Assembly (NCBI GenBank): GCA_024640945.1
Contig: JAHEEA010000001.1
Coordinates: 62,001-126,000 of the forward strand
Length of the DNA: 64,000 nt
Direction of reading: 5' to 3'
Origin: Candidatus Methylopumilus sp.
GTDB taxonomy: Bacteria > Pseudomonadota > Gammaproteobacteria > Burkholderiales > Methylophilaceae
Shown here: one piece after another, positions 9,079 to 16,460 of the stretch
Layout: each line of letters starts with the position of its first letter
Numbering within the stretch: position 1 is the stretch's first letter
Made by a program: the position numbers and the translations under genes
Notes under the pieces: model-generated
Seen by the model: the letters and a program-made list of their open reading frames with translations, nothing else
Told to the model about the DNA's origin: nothing
Database searches by the model: none

Positions 9079-9959
9079 GATGATTTTTTTGCCTTGATTG
9101 CTTGCAACACAGCCTCGCCTAAGCCAGCAGGAGAACTCGCAACAATAACTCCTGCTTTTTCTAAAGCAGCTATCTTGTCTTCGGCTTTACCGCTACCACC
9201 GGAAATAATAGCGCCAGCATGACCCATACGTTTACCTTTAGGCGCCGTTTGACCTGCAATATAGCCTGCAACAGGTTTAGTGACATGATGTTTGATGTAA
9301 TCAGCAGCAGCTTCTTCATCAGCACCACCTATTTCACCCACCATAATAATGGCTTCAGTTTCAGGGTCTGCTTGGAACATTTCCAAACAATCAATAAAGT
9401 TCAAACCACGAATTGGATCACCACCAATACCAACACAAGTAGACTGACCTAAACCCAATGCAGTTGTTTGATTAACTGCTTCATAAGTTAAGGTACCTGA
9501 ACGTGAAACGATGCCAACCTTTCCACGCAAATGGATACTGCCTGGCATGATGCCAATTTTGCACTCGTCTGGCGTAATCACACCCGGGCAATTAGGCCCA
9601 ACCAACTTCACATTATTAGCTTTAAGCGCAGCCTTAACATTCAACATATCCAATACAGGAATACCTTCAGTAATACAGACAATCAAGCCTATGCCAGCGT
9701 CACAAGCCTCTAAAATAGAGTCTGCTGCAAATGGAGGTGGGACGTAAATCACCGAAGCGTGCGCGCCAGTTGCATTCACAGCATCACGCATCGTATTAAA
9801 AACTGGTAAATCTAAATGGGTTTGACCACCCTTACCCGGTGTTACACCACCCACCATTTTTGTACCATAAGCAATCGCTTGTTCAGAATGAAATGTGCCT
9901 TGTTTACCAGTAAATCCTTGGCATAAGACTTTTGTATTTTTATTAACTAATATGCTCAT
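9075..9959 (-). CDS. sucD: Succinyl-CoA synthetase, alpha subunit
   Basis: The alpha subunit of the TCA-cycle ligase that interconverts succinyl-CoA and succinate with ATP formation. It carries the Rossmann CoA-binding segment [16 protein letters not shown], the motif VGPNCPGVI and the active-site histidine loop [11 protein letters not shown]. The track start at 9974 adds five residues (MCRLN). The ATG at 9959 gives the normal N-terminus [18 protein letters not shown] and 294 residues, with AGG a few bases upstream as a weak ribosome site. It follows sucC closely and overlaps the ankyrin gene start by four bases. Confidence 0.97.
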   Translation of the reverse strand: MSILVNKNTKVLCQGFTGKQGTFHSEQAIAYGTKMVGGVTPGKGGQTHLDLPVFNTMRDAVNATGAHASVIYVPPPFAADSILEACDAGIGLIVCITEGIPVLDMLNVKAALKANNVKLVGPNCPGVITPDECKIGIMPGSIHLRGKVGIVSRSGTLTYEAVNQTTALGLGQSTCVGIGGDPIRGLNFIDCLEMFQADPETEAIIMVGEIGGADEEAAADYIKHHVTKPVAGYIAGQTAPKGKRMGHAGAIISGGSGKAEDKIAALEKAGVIVASSPAGLGEAVLQAIKAKKSS

Positions 9960-9966
9960 ATTTAAC

Positions 9967-11130
9967 CTACACACTCACAGCAGCAACAGCTTGTTTAGCT
10001 GCATCGGTAAGACCAGCAGCTGAAATAATTGAAAGGCCACTCTCACTTAGCATTTTGCGGCCTAATTCCACATTGGTACCTTCGAGACGAACAACAACAG
10101 GGATTTGAATACCTACTTCTTTAACTGCAGTAATAATGCCTTCCGCAATGATGTCGCAACGCATAATACCGCCAAAAATATTAACCAAAATAGCCTGTAC
10201 GTTCTGATCTGCCAAAATGATTTTAAAAGCTTTAGATACTGTTTCTGCAGTTGCGCCGCCGCCAACATCCAAGAAGTTGGCTGGGGCACCGCCGTGCAGT
10301 TTAATTAAATCCATGGTTGCCATGGCCAAGCCAGCACCATTCACCATACAACCAATATTGCCATTTAAAGCAATGTAATTAAGTCCAGCATGATGTGCTT
10401 CGGCCTCTTTAGCATCATCCTGACTCCAATCACGTTGTTCAGCGAGTAGCTTTTGACGATACAAGGCGTTGTCATCAACACTCATCTTACAATCGAGCGC
10501 AAATAACTTACCATCGGTAGTCACAACTAAAGGATTAATTTCTAAAAGCGCCAAATCATTCTCTTTGAATAATTTGTATAGCCCTTTTGCTAATTTAGTA
10601 AAAGCAGCAATCTGGTCGCCAACAAGATTGAGTGCAAAAGCAAGATTACGTGCTTGATAGTCAACCAAGCCATTCAGCGGATCACAAACCTCTTGAAGGA
10701 TTTTATCTGGCATCGTCGCAGCAACTTCTTCAATATCCATTCCGCCAGCGCTAGAAGCGACCATCACAACGCGCTCTAAGGTACGATCGACTAAAATAGA
10801 TAAATACAATTCACGCGCAATCGGCAATGTTTGCTCAACCAATAACTGATGAACCGGTTGTCCATCAGGCGCGTTTTGGTAAGTCACCAGATGCTTACCT
10901 AGTAGATTGTTAGCAACAGATTTTGCCTCACTTGCTGATTTAACAATCTTCACACCACCCGCTTTACCGCGACCGCCAGCATGCACTTGCGCCTTAACGA
11001 CCCAAGCATCTCCAGCAATCTCTTTCGTTGCAGCAGCAGCTGCTTCCGCAGACTGGACAACTTGTCCAACAGGTACCGCTAGGCCGTAGCGTTGTAATAG
11101 TTGTTTGGCCTGAAATTCGTGCAAATTCAT
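9967..11130 (-). CDS. sucC: Succinyl-CoA synthetase, beta subunit
   Basis: The beta subunit of succinyl-CoA synthetase, with the N-terminal ATP-grasp domain ([19 protein letters not shown]) and the C-terminal CoA-ligase domain with the loop [17 protein letters not shown]. The track start at 11148 is a TTG. The ATG at 11130 gives the canonical N-terminus [16 protein letters not shown] and 387 residues, normal for the family. sucD begins seven bases downstream. The gene is divergent from serB, and the region between them must hold both promoters. Confidence 0.97.
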   Translation of the reverse strand: MNLHEFQAKQLLQRYGLAVPVGQVVQSAEAAAAATKEIAGDAWVVKAQVHAGGRGKAGGVKIVKSASEAKSVANNLLGKHLVTYQNAPDGQPVHQLLVEQTLPIARELYLSILVDRTLERVVMVASSAGGMDIEEVAATMPDKILQEVCDPLNGLVDYQARNLAFALNLVGDQIAAFTKLAKGLYKLFKENDLALLEINPLVVTTDGKLFALDCKMSVDDNALYRQKLLAEQRDWSQDDAKEAEAHHAGLNYIALNGNIGCMVNGAGLAMATMDLIKLHGGAPANFLDVGGGATAETVSKAFKIILADQNVQAILVNIFGGIMRCDIIAEGIITAVKEVGIQIPVVVRLEGTNVELGRKMLSESGLSIISAAGLTDAAKQAVAAVSV

Positions 11131-11237
11131 GATAAAAAATCTAAGCAAATGATCAATGTGACATTCTCGCGCAAATCGCGTCTGCGCGCCACCCCACTGA
11201 ATGTGAATGACGTTTTAAATAGCAGCTTCTCCCGATG

Positions 11238-11243
11238 TATAAT
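11238..11243 (+). promoter_or_regulatory. Possible -10 element of the serB promoter
   Basis: A perfect TATAAT lies 35 bases before the serB ATG in the sucC-serB divergent region. The matching -35 position is weak (TTAAAT-like at 17-base spacing), so this is only a candidate. Confidence 0.35.
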
Positions 11244-11277
11244 ATTCACATTAGTTAATTTTTTAAGTCACACTCTT

Positions 11278-12126
11278 ATGCGCTTAGTTGTTCAAGGTTC
11301 AGCCATACAATTGCATCATCTGATGCACATTCACCAAATTAGCAAGGCAGTTCATGGTGCTCAATTTATTCAAATTGCAGAGCACGCATACTACCTTCCT
11401 AATCAAAATGAACCCTCAGCAACCGTAAAAGCGTTTTGCGCAGAACAAAAAATAGACTCTGCTTATGTGGCTGACAACCAGATCCTAAAAAACATTAAGC
11501 TCGCCGTAATGGATATGGACTCCACACTCATCAATATCGAATGTATTGATGAAATTGCCGATATGTACGGGTTAAAACCACAAGTGGCAGCCATTACAGA
11601 AAGCGCAATGCGTGGAGAAATTGAATTTAAAGAAAGCCTAACCAGACGCGTAGCTTTATTAAAAGGCTTGGAAGAATCTGCCTTACAAAGAGTGGTAGAT
11701 GAAAGACTGCAACTAAACCCTGGTGCAAAAACCTGGATAGACGCATGCAAAGCAAATGGGATTAAAACCTTATTAGTTTCTGGTGGTTTTGAGTTCTTCG
11801 CGCATGGCGTACAAGCCCTATTAGACTTAGATTACACAGAATCAAACACGCTAGAAATTATTAATGGAAAACTGACCGGTCGCGTTTTAGGTAATATCGT
11901 TGATGCGCAAGCCAAAGCAGATTTCTTAGTGAGTAAATGTAAAGATTTAGGCATTAGCACAGCTCAAGCAATTGCAATTGGCGATGGTGCTAACGACCTC
12001 ACCATGATGCGCGCAGCAAGTGCGGGCATTGCTTACCATGCAAAACCAATTGTTCAAGAACAAGCAAGCTATGCAATTAATCATATGGGATTAGATGGCA
12101 TCGCCAACTTATTCACGACTAGTTAA
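11278..12126 (+). CDS. serB: Phosphoserine phosphatase
   Basis: A HAD-family phosphatase that completes serine synthesis by dephosphorylating O-phosphoserine. The nucleophile motif MDMDSTLINIECIDEIADM, the motif II segment LLVSGGFEFF and the motif III/IV segment AIGDGANDLTMM are all intact. The ORF track begins at 11101, but its first 59 residues are basic and unlike the family and run back over sucC. The ATG at 11278 (MRLVVQGSAIQLHHL) gives 282 residues, the usual size with the short N-terminal domain. A TATAAT stands 35 bases upstream. The cyclophilin gene follows on the same strand after 32 bases. Confidence 0.95.
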   Translation: MRLVVQGSAIQLHHLMHIHQISKAVHGAQFIQIAEHAYYLPNQNEPSATVKAFCAEQKIDSAYVADNQILKNIKLAVMDMDSTLINIECIDEIADMYGLKPQVAAITESAMRGEIEFKESLTRRVALLKGLEESALQRVVDERLQLNPGAKTWIDACKANGIKTLLVSGGFEFFAHGVQALLDLDYTESNTLEIINGKLTGRVLGNIVDAQAKADFLVSKCKDLGISTAQAIAIGDGANDLTMMRAASAGIAYHAKPIVQEQASYAINHMGLDGIANLFTTS

Positions 12127-12158
12127 TTTTAAAACTCAATCTTTGGAAAGTTAAAAAC

Positions 12159-12725
12159 ATGCAAATCAAAAAATTCTTACTTAGCCTCACCATCGCAAGC
12201 ACATTTTTAAGTGCATCAGCATGGGCACAGCCAACTGTTGAAATTAAAACAAACAAAGGTGTAATTATTGTTGAGCTTAATAGTGACAAAGCACCTAAAA
12301 CCGTGGCTAACTTTGTGCAATACGCAAACGATGGCTTTTATACAGGCACAGTATTCCACCGCATCATTTCTGGATTCATGATTCAAGGTGGTGGTTTAGA
12401 TAAAAATCTAAACGAGAAAACAACACGCGCCCCAATCAAAAATGAAGCTGACAATGGCCTAGCTAATACATTGGGAACCATCGCAATGGCTAGAACCGGC
12501 GACCCTCATTCTGCTTCATCACAGTTCTTCATTAATGTCGCAAACAACACCTTTTTAAATCACACTGAAAAATCAGACCGTGGTTGGGGTTACACGGTAT
12601 TTGGCAAAGTAACTAAGGGAATGGACGTTGTTGAACGCATATCAAAAATACCAACGGATGGCGGAGATGTTCCTGTACAAGCAGTTATCATTGAATCTGT
12701 TACGGTACTGCCTACTACAAAATAA
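12159..12725 (+). CDS. ppiA: Periplasmic cyclophilin-type peptidyl-prolyl isomerase
   Basis: A 188-residue cyclophilin with an N-terminal signal peptide (about residues 1-23, ending SAWAQ), so it should act in the periplasm as PpiA does. Catalytic and binding motifs are present: VFHRIISGFMIQGGG with the active-site Arg, IAMARTGDPHSASSQFFINV, and the WGYTVFGKV segment. It accelerates proline isomerisation during protein folding. It follows serB by 32 bases and may share its transcript. A strong hairpin after the stop ends this unit and also serves the convergent beta-propeller gene. Confidence 0.95.
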   Translation: MQIKKFLLSLTIASTFLSASAWAQPTVEIKTNKGVIIVELNSDKAPKTVANFVQYANDGFYTGTVFHRIISGFMIQGGGLDKNLNEKTTRAPIKNEADNGLANTLGTIAMARTGDPHSASSQFFINVANNTFLNHTEKSDRGWGYTVFGKVTKGMDVVERISKIPTDGGDVPVQAVIIESVTVLPTTK

Positions 12726-12735
12726 TTAATACAAT

Positions 12736-12766
12736 AAAAAAGGCCTGCAAATTGCAGGCCTTTTTT
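12736..12766. terminator. Bidirectional intrinsic terminator
   Basis: A 15-bp perfect inverted repeat, AAAAAAGGCCTGCAA and TTGCAGGCCTTTTTT, with a T run on either strand. It lies between the convergent cyclophilin and beta-propeller genes, so it can stop transcription from both sides. Confidence 0.92.
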
Positions 12767-12779
12767 GATTTAATTTCTA

Positions 12780-13652
12780 TTATTTGATAGACAAATAAAC
12801 CAACTCGCCAGCTTTCATATCAGGCACCAACAAAAACTTACCATCTTGACTAGGCGCAATATCTGCCGCGGCCATAAAGCCTTCTTTGACCAGCTCAGCA
12901 TTAGCCACTGCGCCTTTTTCTAATTTCACGCTAAATACTTTGCCATTTTTCCAATCGCTCACATAAAACTGGTCTTTTTTGCCGTTAACGATACCGTCAC
13001 CGCCGCCAAAGCCTTTTGCAACTTCAATCAATGCATTTTTCTTCATATCCAAGCGATAAAGAATCCCAGAAACAAAATCAACCACCATAATGCAATTCTC
13101 AGTTTTGCCCATGAGCAATCCATTAGGTGCCAAAACACGTGCATCTTGCTTGCCGCTGATTACGGTAGTCACTTTACCTTGTGGAGTGATTTTATACAGT
13201 GCACCGCCAGCACCTTTTAAATCACCGCTATCACTTACGTATAAATTACCTGCTTTATCAGCCTCAAGATCATTTAAGAATAAAGGCTGTTCTGGAAACG
13301 CTTGCGCGGTAGCAAATACATGCACATCACCTTTAGGGCTTACTTTAAGCACGCGATGATTATCAGCAACGAACAAATCCTTACCGACAAAAGCTAAACC
13401 TTTTGGATCATCCAAGCCTTTAGCAAAAACACGTACTTCCCCATTTTTATCAATCACGGTAATTTGACCATCGCCATCTTTACCAAACTCACCTATCTCA
13501 GAAACAAACACTCTACCGTCTTTTGCAGAGATTGCAGACTCAGGTGTTTTTAATCCAGTCACTTTTTTAAGGTCATCAGCCTGTGCGCTAAAAGAAGCCG
13601 TGAAGCCTAGCAAAGCAAGAAATAAAGTCGTGCTGATTTTTGTTGTATTCAT
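12780..13652 (-). CDS. Exported SMP-30/NHL-type beta-propeller protein
   Basis: A 290-residue exported protein: signal peptide of about 25 residues ending SAQA, then a six-bladed-propeller-like sequence. Repeating strands such as VTGLKTPESAISAKDGRVFVSE, DDPKGLAFVGKDLFVAD and LNDLEADKAGNLYVSDSGD resemble the SMP-30/gluconolactonase and NHL families. Members hydrolyse lactones or act as binding scaffolds, and substrate cannot be assigned here. It is the last gene of a minus-strand group of exported redox-related proteins (ankyrin, cytochrome c, FCSD-like flavoprotein, unknown protein), 13 bases after the unknown protein, and ends at the bidirectional terminator. Confidence 0.85.
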   Translation of the reverse strand: MNTTKISTTLFLALLGFTASFSAQADDLKKVTGLKTPESAISAKDGRVFVSEIGEFGKDGDGQITVIDKNGEVRVFAKGLDDPKGLAFVGKDLFVADNHRVLKVSPKGDVHVFATAQAFPEQPLFLNDLEADKAGNLYVSDSGDLKGAGGALYKITPQGKVTTVISGKQDARVLAPNGLLMGKTENCIMVVDFVSGILYRLDMKKNALIEVAKGFGGGDGIVNGKKDQFYVSDWKNGKVFSVKLEKGAVANAELVKEGFMAAADIAPSQDGKFLLVPDMKAGELVYLSIK

Positions 13653-13665
13653 AAAAAACCTTTAA

Positions 13666-14274
13666 TTAAAATGACATGAATTGAATTTTTGGCTCAGGCA
13701 AAAGATTAACGATTGCGCACGGATTTTCTGATGTTTTACCATTAAGTGCTGCTTGGAATTTAGAGTCGGCTTTCATTTTTGCAGCAACAGCCTTCATTGC
13801 TGATTGATAGACGTCTGCTAAAGCAAGCTCTTGATAGTGACCTAACACGCCTTGTTTTTGAGCTTGTCCTACATAATTAGCCAGAGGCTTACCATCTGCA
13901 GTATAAGCAGCAGCAATTACCTTGCCATAATATCTTTGGATTTGTGGGTTATAAAACATACGTGGTCTCAACCAGACCAACACATTAGAAGCGCTAGGCT
14001 TGGCATCGCACATCAATGCATTACCAGCGCCAAACTCTACATTCAAAACCTTATCCGCGGCAGATTCTAATAAAGGGCCTTGAGTGACCCAAGAATCTTC
14101 ACTGTATCGCCACAATTTAATTGGATGCGTATAGTCTTGTGATTGAATATGAATGGCAATTTTAGTTACAATCGGATCTTCAGCACTAAGCTCATGGGCC
14201 TGGGATGTGTCACTCAAAAGCATTACAGCCCATAACAAACTCATTATCATTTTCAACATATCAAATACTTTCAA
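13666..14274 (-). CDS. Exported protein of unknown function next to FCSD
   Basis: I do not recognise this 202-residue protein. It has an N-terminal hydrophobic segment ending DTSQAHE that looks like a signal peptide, so it is probably periplasmic. The mature part is mostly soluble, has only two cysteines (in ALMCDAKPS and ENPCAIVN) that could form a disulfide, and lacks any CxxCH heme site or obvious metal motif. Segments such as IKLWRYSEDSWVTQGPLLESA and VWLRPRMFYNPQIQRYYGKVI might be useful search handles. It lies ten bases after the FCSD-like flavoprotein gene and 13 bases before the beta-propeller gene, so it probably works with them. Confidence 0.8.
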   Translation of the reverse strand: MKVFDMLKMIMSLLWAVMLLSDTSQAHELSAEDPIVTKIAIHIQSQDYTHPIKLWRYSEDSWVTQGPLLESAADKVLNVEFGAGNALMCDAKPSASNVLVWLRPRMFYNPQIQRYYGKVIAAAYTADGKPLANYVGQAQKQGVLGHYQELALADVYQSAMKAVAAKMKADSKFQAALNGKTSENPCAIVNLLPEPKIQFMSF

Positions 14275-14284
14275 TTAACGTATC

Positions 14285-15544
14285 TTAGGTCAGAACATCC
14301 GACCATATATTTTTGGCCCATGCTTGTGCATATTTACCCTCAAGTTCTGAAGGCTGATCTGATACACCACCACCTTCAGCAGGCACCATAACTTTTTTAA
14401 CCGCATCGTAACGATAAACATTTGCAACATGCATTGCCATTTTATCATTGATAAAACTATAACAAGTATTAGCAAAAACCGGCTCAGGATCAGGCTGAAC
14501 CTGATTGAATAGGGAAATAATGGCATTTGCACAAATACGCGCCTGAGAAGTAGCCATGTGCGCAGATTTAGGCAAGGCTGCTGAAACCGAGTCGCCAATA
14601 ATATGAATGTTGGGAATCCATTTAGATTCATAACTTAAAAAATCCACCTCACACCAGCGTTTATCAACATTAGCAACACCAGCAATTTGTGCGATTTTTC
14701 CGGCACGTTGGGGTGGAATCACATTCAAGACATCGGCATTAAGCACTTCAAATTCAGTTGTGACCGACCTTCCTTTAACATCAACGTCAACCAGCGAGCT
14801 ATTCGGCCTGTAATCTATCATTCCAGGATAGCTCTCGGCCCAGACTTTCGTAAACAAAGCTTTTTTAGAGACAATGTCCGGATTTGCATCTAAGACGATA
14901 ACTTTAGACGCTGGCTTATTGCTCTTCAAATAGTGCGCAACCTGGCAAATGCGCTCGTATGGCCCTGGTGGGCAGCGATAAGGAGCCTTAGGAATGCTAA
15001 TGACAAACACACCGCCATTAGGCATCGCTTCCAACTGAAGTCTTAGATTAACAGTTTGAGGGCCCGCTTTCCAGGCGTGAGGGACGATATGTTGCGAGTC
15101 TGCACTTTGCAACATCGGCAGTTGCTCATACATAAAATCAATGCCTGGCGCTATAACTAAACGATCAAAGCTTAGCTGACCACGCTTCATTTTGATGGAT
15201 CGCGCATCTGCATCAATTGAAGTCACTTCATCTTTAATCCAATGAATACCATGCTGATTTTTAAGCGCATCATAGCCAAAAGTCAGATCATTGATGGTTT
15301 TACTTCCGCCCAGAACCAAATTACTTAATGGGCAAGAAATAAATTGAGTGTACGGCTCCACGACCGTCACCTGAACTTCTCCACGACTCCATAGACGCAA
15401 ATACTTGGCGGCGACCGCACCAGCATAGCCACCACCTATGACAACAACGTGAGGCCTAGCCTTACTAACGGCCAAAGAAGCAAAAGGTAAAGTTGCTAAA
15501 GAAGTACCAGCAATTTTGAGAAAATCACGCCGATTAATAGCCAC
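14285..15544 (-). CDS. fccB: Flavocytochrome c sulfide dehydrogenase-like flavoprotein subunit
   Basis: A 419-residue FAD-dependent oxidoreductase of the FCSD/sulfide:quinone reductase group. A twin-arginine signal (NRRDFLK near residue 4) precedes the FAD Rossmann motif VVVIGGGYAGAVAAKYL. The redox cysteines expected of FCSD are both in place, in RCPPGPYERIC and in RWCEVDFLSYES, and the second FAD motif IHIIGDSVSAALPKSAHMA follows. Such proteins oxidise sulfide or related sulfur compounds and pass electrons to a bound c-type cytochrome in the periplasm. The preceding gene encodes just such a cytochrome and overlaps it by 11 bases. The true donor in this organism is not shown by sequence. Confidence 0.9.
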   Translation of the reverse strand: MAINRRDFLKIAGTSLATLPFASLAVSKARPHVVVIGGGYAGAVAAKYLRLWSRGEVQVTVVEPYTQFISCPLSNLVLGGSKTINDLTFGYDALKNQHGIHWIKDEVTSIDADARSIKMKRGQLSFDRLVIAPGIDFMYEQLPMLQSADSQHIVPHAWKAGPQTVNLRLQLEAMPNGGVFVISIPKAPYRCPPGPYERICQVAHYLKSNKPASKVIVLDANPDIVSKKALFTKVWAESYPGMIDYRPNSSLVDVDVKGRSVTTEFEVLNADVLNVIPPQRAGKIAQIAGVANVDKRWCEVDFLSYESKWIPNIHIIGDSVSAALPKSAHMATSQARICANAIISLFNQVQPDPEPVFANTCYSFINDKMAMHVANVYRYDAVKKVMVPAEGGGVSDQPSELEGKYAQAWAKNIWSDVLT

Positions 15545-15923
15545 GACTAGGATCCATTATTTGACTTTGAGGCATCATCGCTGAAATTCTTTTTTGCTCA
15601 GAAAAATAAATCGCCAATTGGTTAATTTCATCCAAACTCAAACCTTTAGCATGCCTATGCATTACGGTAGATGCACGCTCATTTTTACGAAAAGCTAACA
15701 TTTGATCTAGGAAATAATGCTTATCTAATCCTGCCAAAACAGGCGTTTCAACCAAACTATTTCCTTGTGGCCCATGACAAGCCGCACAAGAAGCCGCCAA
15801 GGTTTGAATATGCGAGGATGTTTGCTCGGCATTTGCTTGTACAGTAGACATGAAAAAAGCCCATACTGCCAAAAAAAATCTAATTTTTTGAGAGTATGGG
15901 CTCATAGATATACTAAACATCAT
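15534..15923 (-). CDS. fccA: Monoheme c-type cytochrome, likely partner of the FCSD-like flavoprotein
   Basis: A 129-residue exported cytochrome c with one heme site, CAACH, at about residues 46-50. Methionines in the C-terminal half (STVMHRHAKG) can serve as the axial ligand. The signal peptide ends near TVQANA. The start at 15923 gives MMFSISM; the methionine at residue 7 (MSPYSQK) is an equally good start. The 3' end overlaps the flavoprotein gene by 11 bases, matching the fccA-fccB pairing of flavocytochrome c. It has a single heme, unlike the diheme FccA of some purple bacteria. A hairpin covering the ribosome-binding region stands immediately before the start. Confidence 0.9.
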   Translation of the reverse strand: MMFSISMSPYSQKIRFFLAVWAFFMSTVQANAEQTSSHIQTLAASCAACHGPQGNSLVETPVLAGLDKHYFLDQMLAFRKNERASTVMHRHAKGLSLDEINQLAIYFSEQKRISAMMPQSQIMDPSRGY

Positions 15924-15924
15924 T

Positions 15925-15947
15925 GGACCTAAGAATCAATTAGGTCC
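15925..15947 (-). promoter_or_regulatory. Hairpin covering the ribosome-binding region of the cytochrome c gene
   Basis: A perfect 8-bp inverted repeat, GGACCTAA and TTAGGTCC around a 7-base loop, ends two bases before the upstream ATG on the minus strand. The only Shine-Dalgarno-like AGG is inside the stem, so the structure could limit translation of the cytochrome. Confidence 0.5.
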
Positions 15948-15955
15948 GAATAAAC

Positions 15956-16438
15956 TTAGAAGCATTTTTCATCTTTACAGCCATCATCTGGCACGCCAAG
16001 TGAAAGCAATAAATCTACCATTTTGGTGTTTCCTGTATCGCGTACTGCTCGCACAATTGAAACATCACCACGAAGCTTTGCATTTAAATCAGCACCGTTT
16101 GCCGCTAAAAACTTCACTAACTCAGGAAAGTTTTCATATGCAGCCAAATGAAATGCTGTCATTTTTGTCATTGGATGTTGATAGTTAACATCAGCACCTT
16201 TTTGAGCTAGTAATTTAACAACTGCTAACTGGCCTTTGTTTGCAGCAATTTGAATCGCTGACCAAGCAAAGAACTTTTCATTAACATCAACACCTGAGTC
16301 CAACATCTTTTTAACTAACTTTACGTTACCGTCTCTCAGGGCTTCAGTGTATTGAACTTGTTGCTCACCTTCCATTGCGTATGACGCAAAAGGAATACTC
16401 AATGCAATTACCATCATTAAAGCTTTAACCATTTTCAT
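15956..16438 (-). CDS. Small exported ankyrin-repeat protein
   Basis: A 160-residue protein with a signal peptide ending ASYAMEGE and about four ankyrin repeats (for example FAWSAIQIAANKGQLAVVKLLAQKGADVNYQ and MTAFHLAAYENFPELVKFLAANGADLN). It ends with two cysteines, GCKDEKC, which may form a disulfide. It should be a periplasmic protein-binding module. It is the first gene of the FCSD group and lies 32 bases upstream of the cytochrome gene, separated from it by a hairpin. An analogous, larger exported ankyrin protein is at 8137-9078. Some ankyrin proteins of this type, such as AnkB, protect periplasmic redox enzymes from oxidants, which is only a suggestion here. Confidence 0.88.
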   Translation of the reverse strand: MKMVKALMMVIALSIPFASYAMEGEQQVQYTEALRDGNVKLVKKMLDSGVDVNEKFFAWSAIQIAANKGQLAVVKLLAQKGADVNYQHPMTKMTAFHLAAYENFPELVKFLAANGADLNAKLRGDVSIVRAVRDTGNTKMVDLLLSLGVPDDGCKDEKCF

Positions 16439-16460
16439 GTGTTGTTCTCCAAATTACTTT

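Noticed and set aside
11101-11277. N-terminal extension of serB in the ORF track
   Set aside because: The 59 extra residues are not SerB-like and run back over the sucC start and the intergenic promoter region. The ATG at 11278 gives the family N-terminus.
14290-14631. 113-residue minus ORF inside the FCSD-like gene
   Set aside because: It is a frame-shifted shadow of the flavoprotein gene, rich in Leu/Phe because of codon bias, with no start signal.
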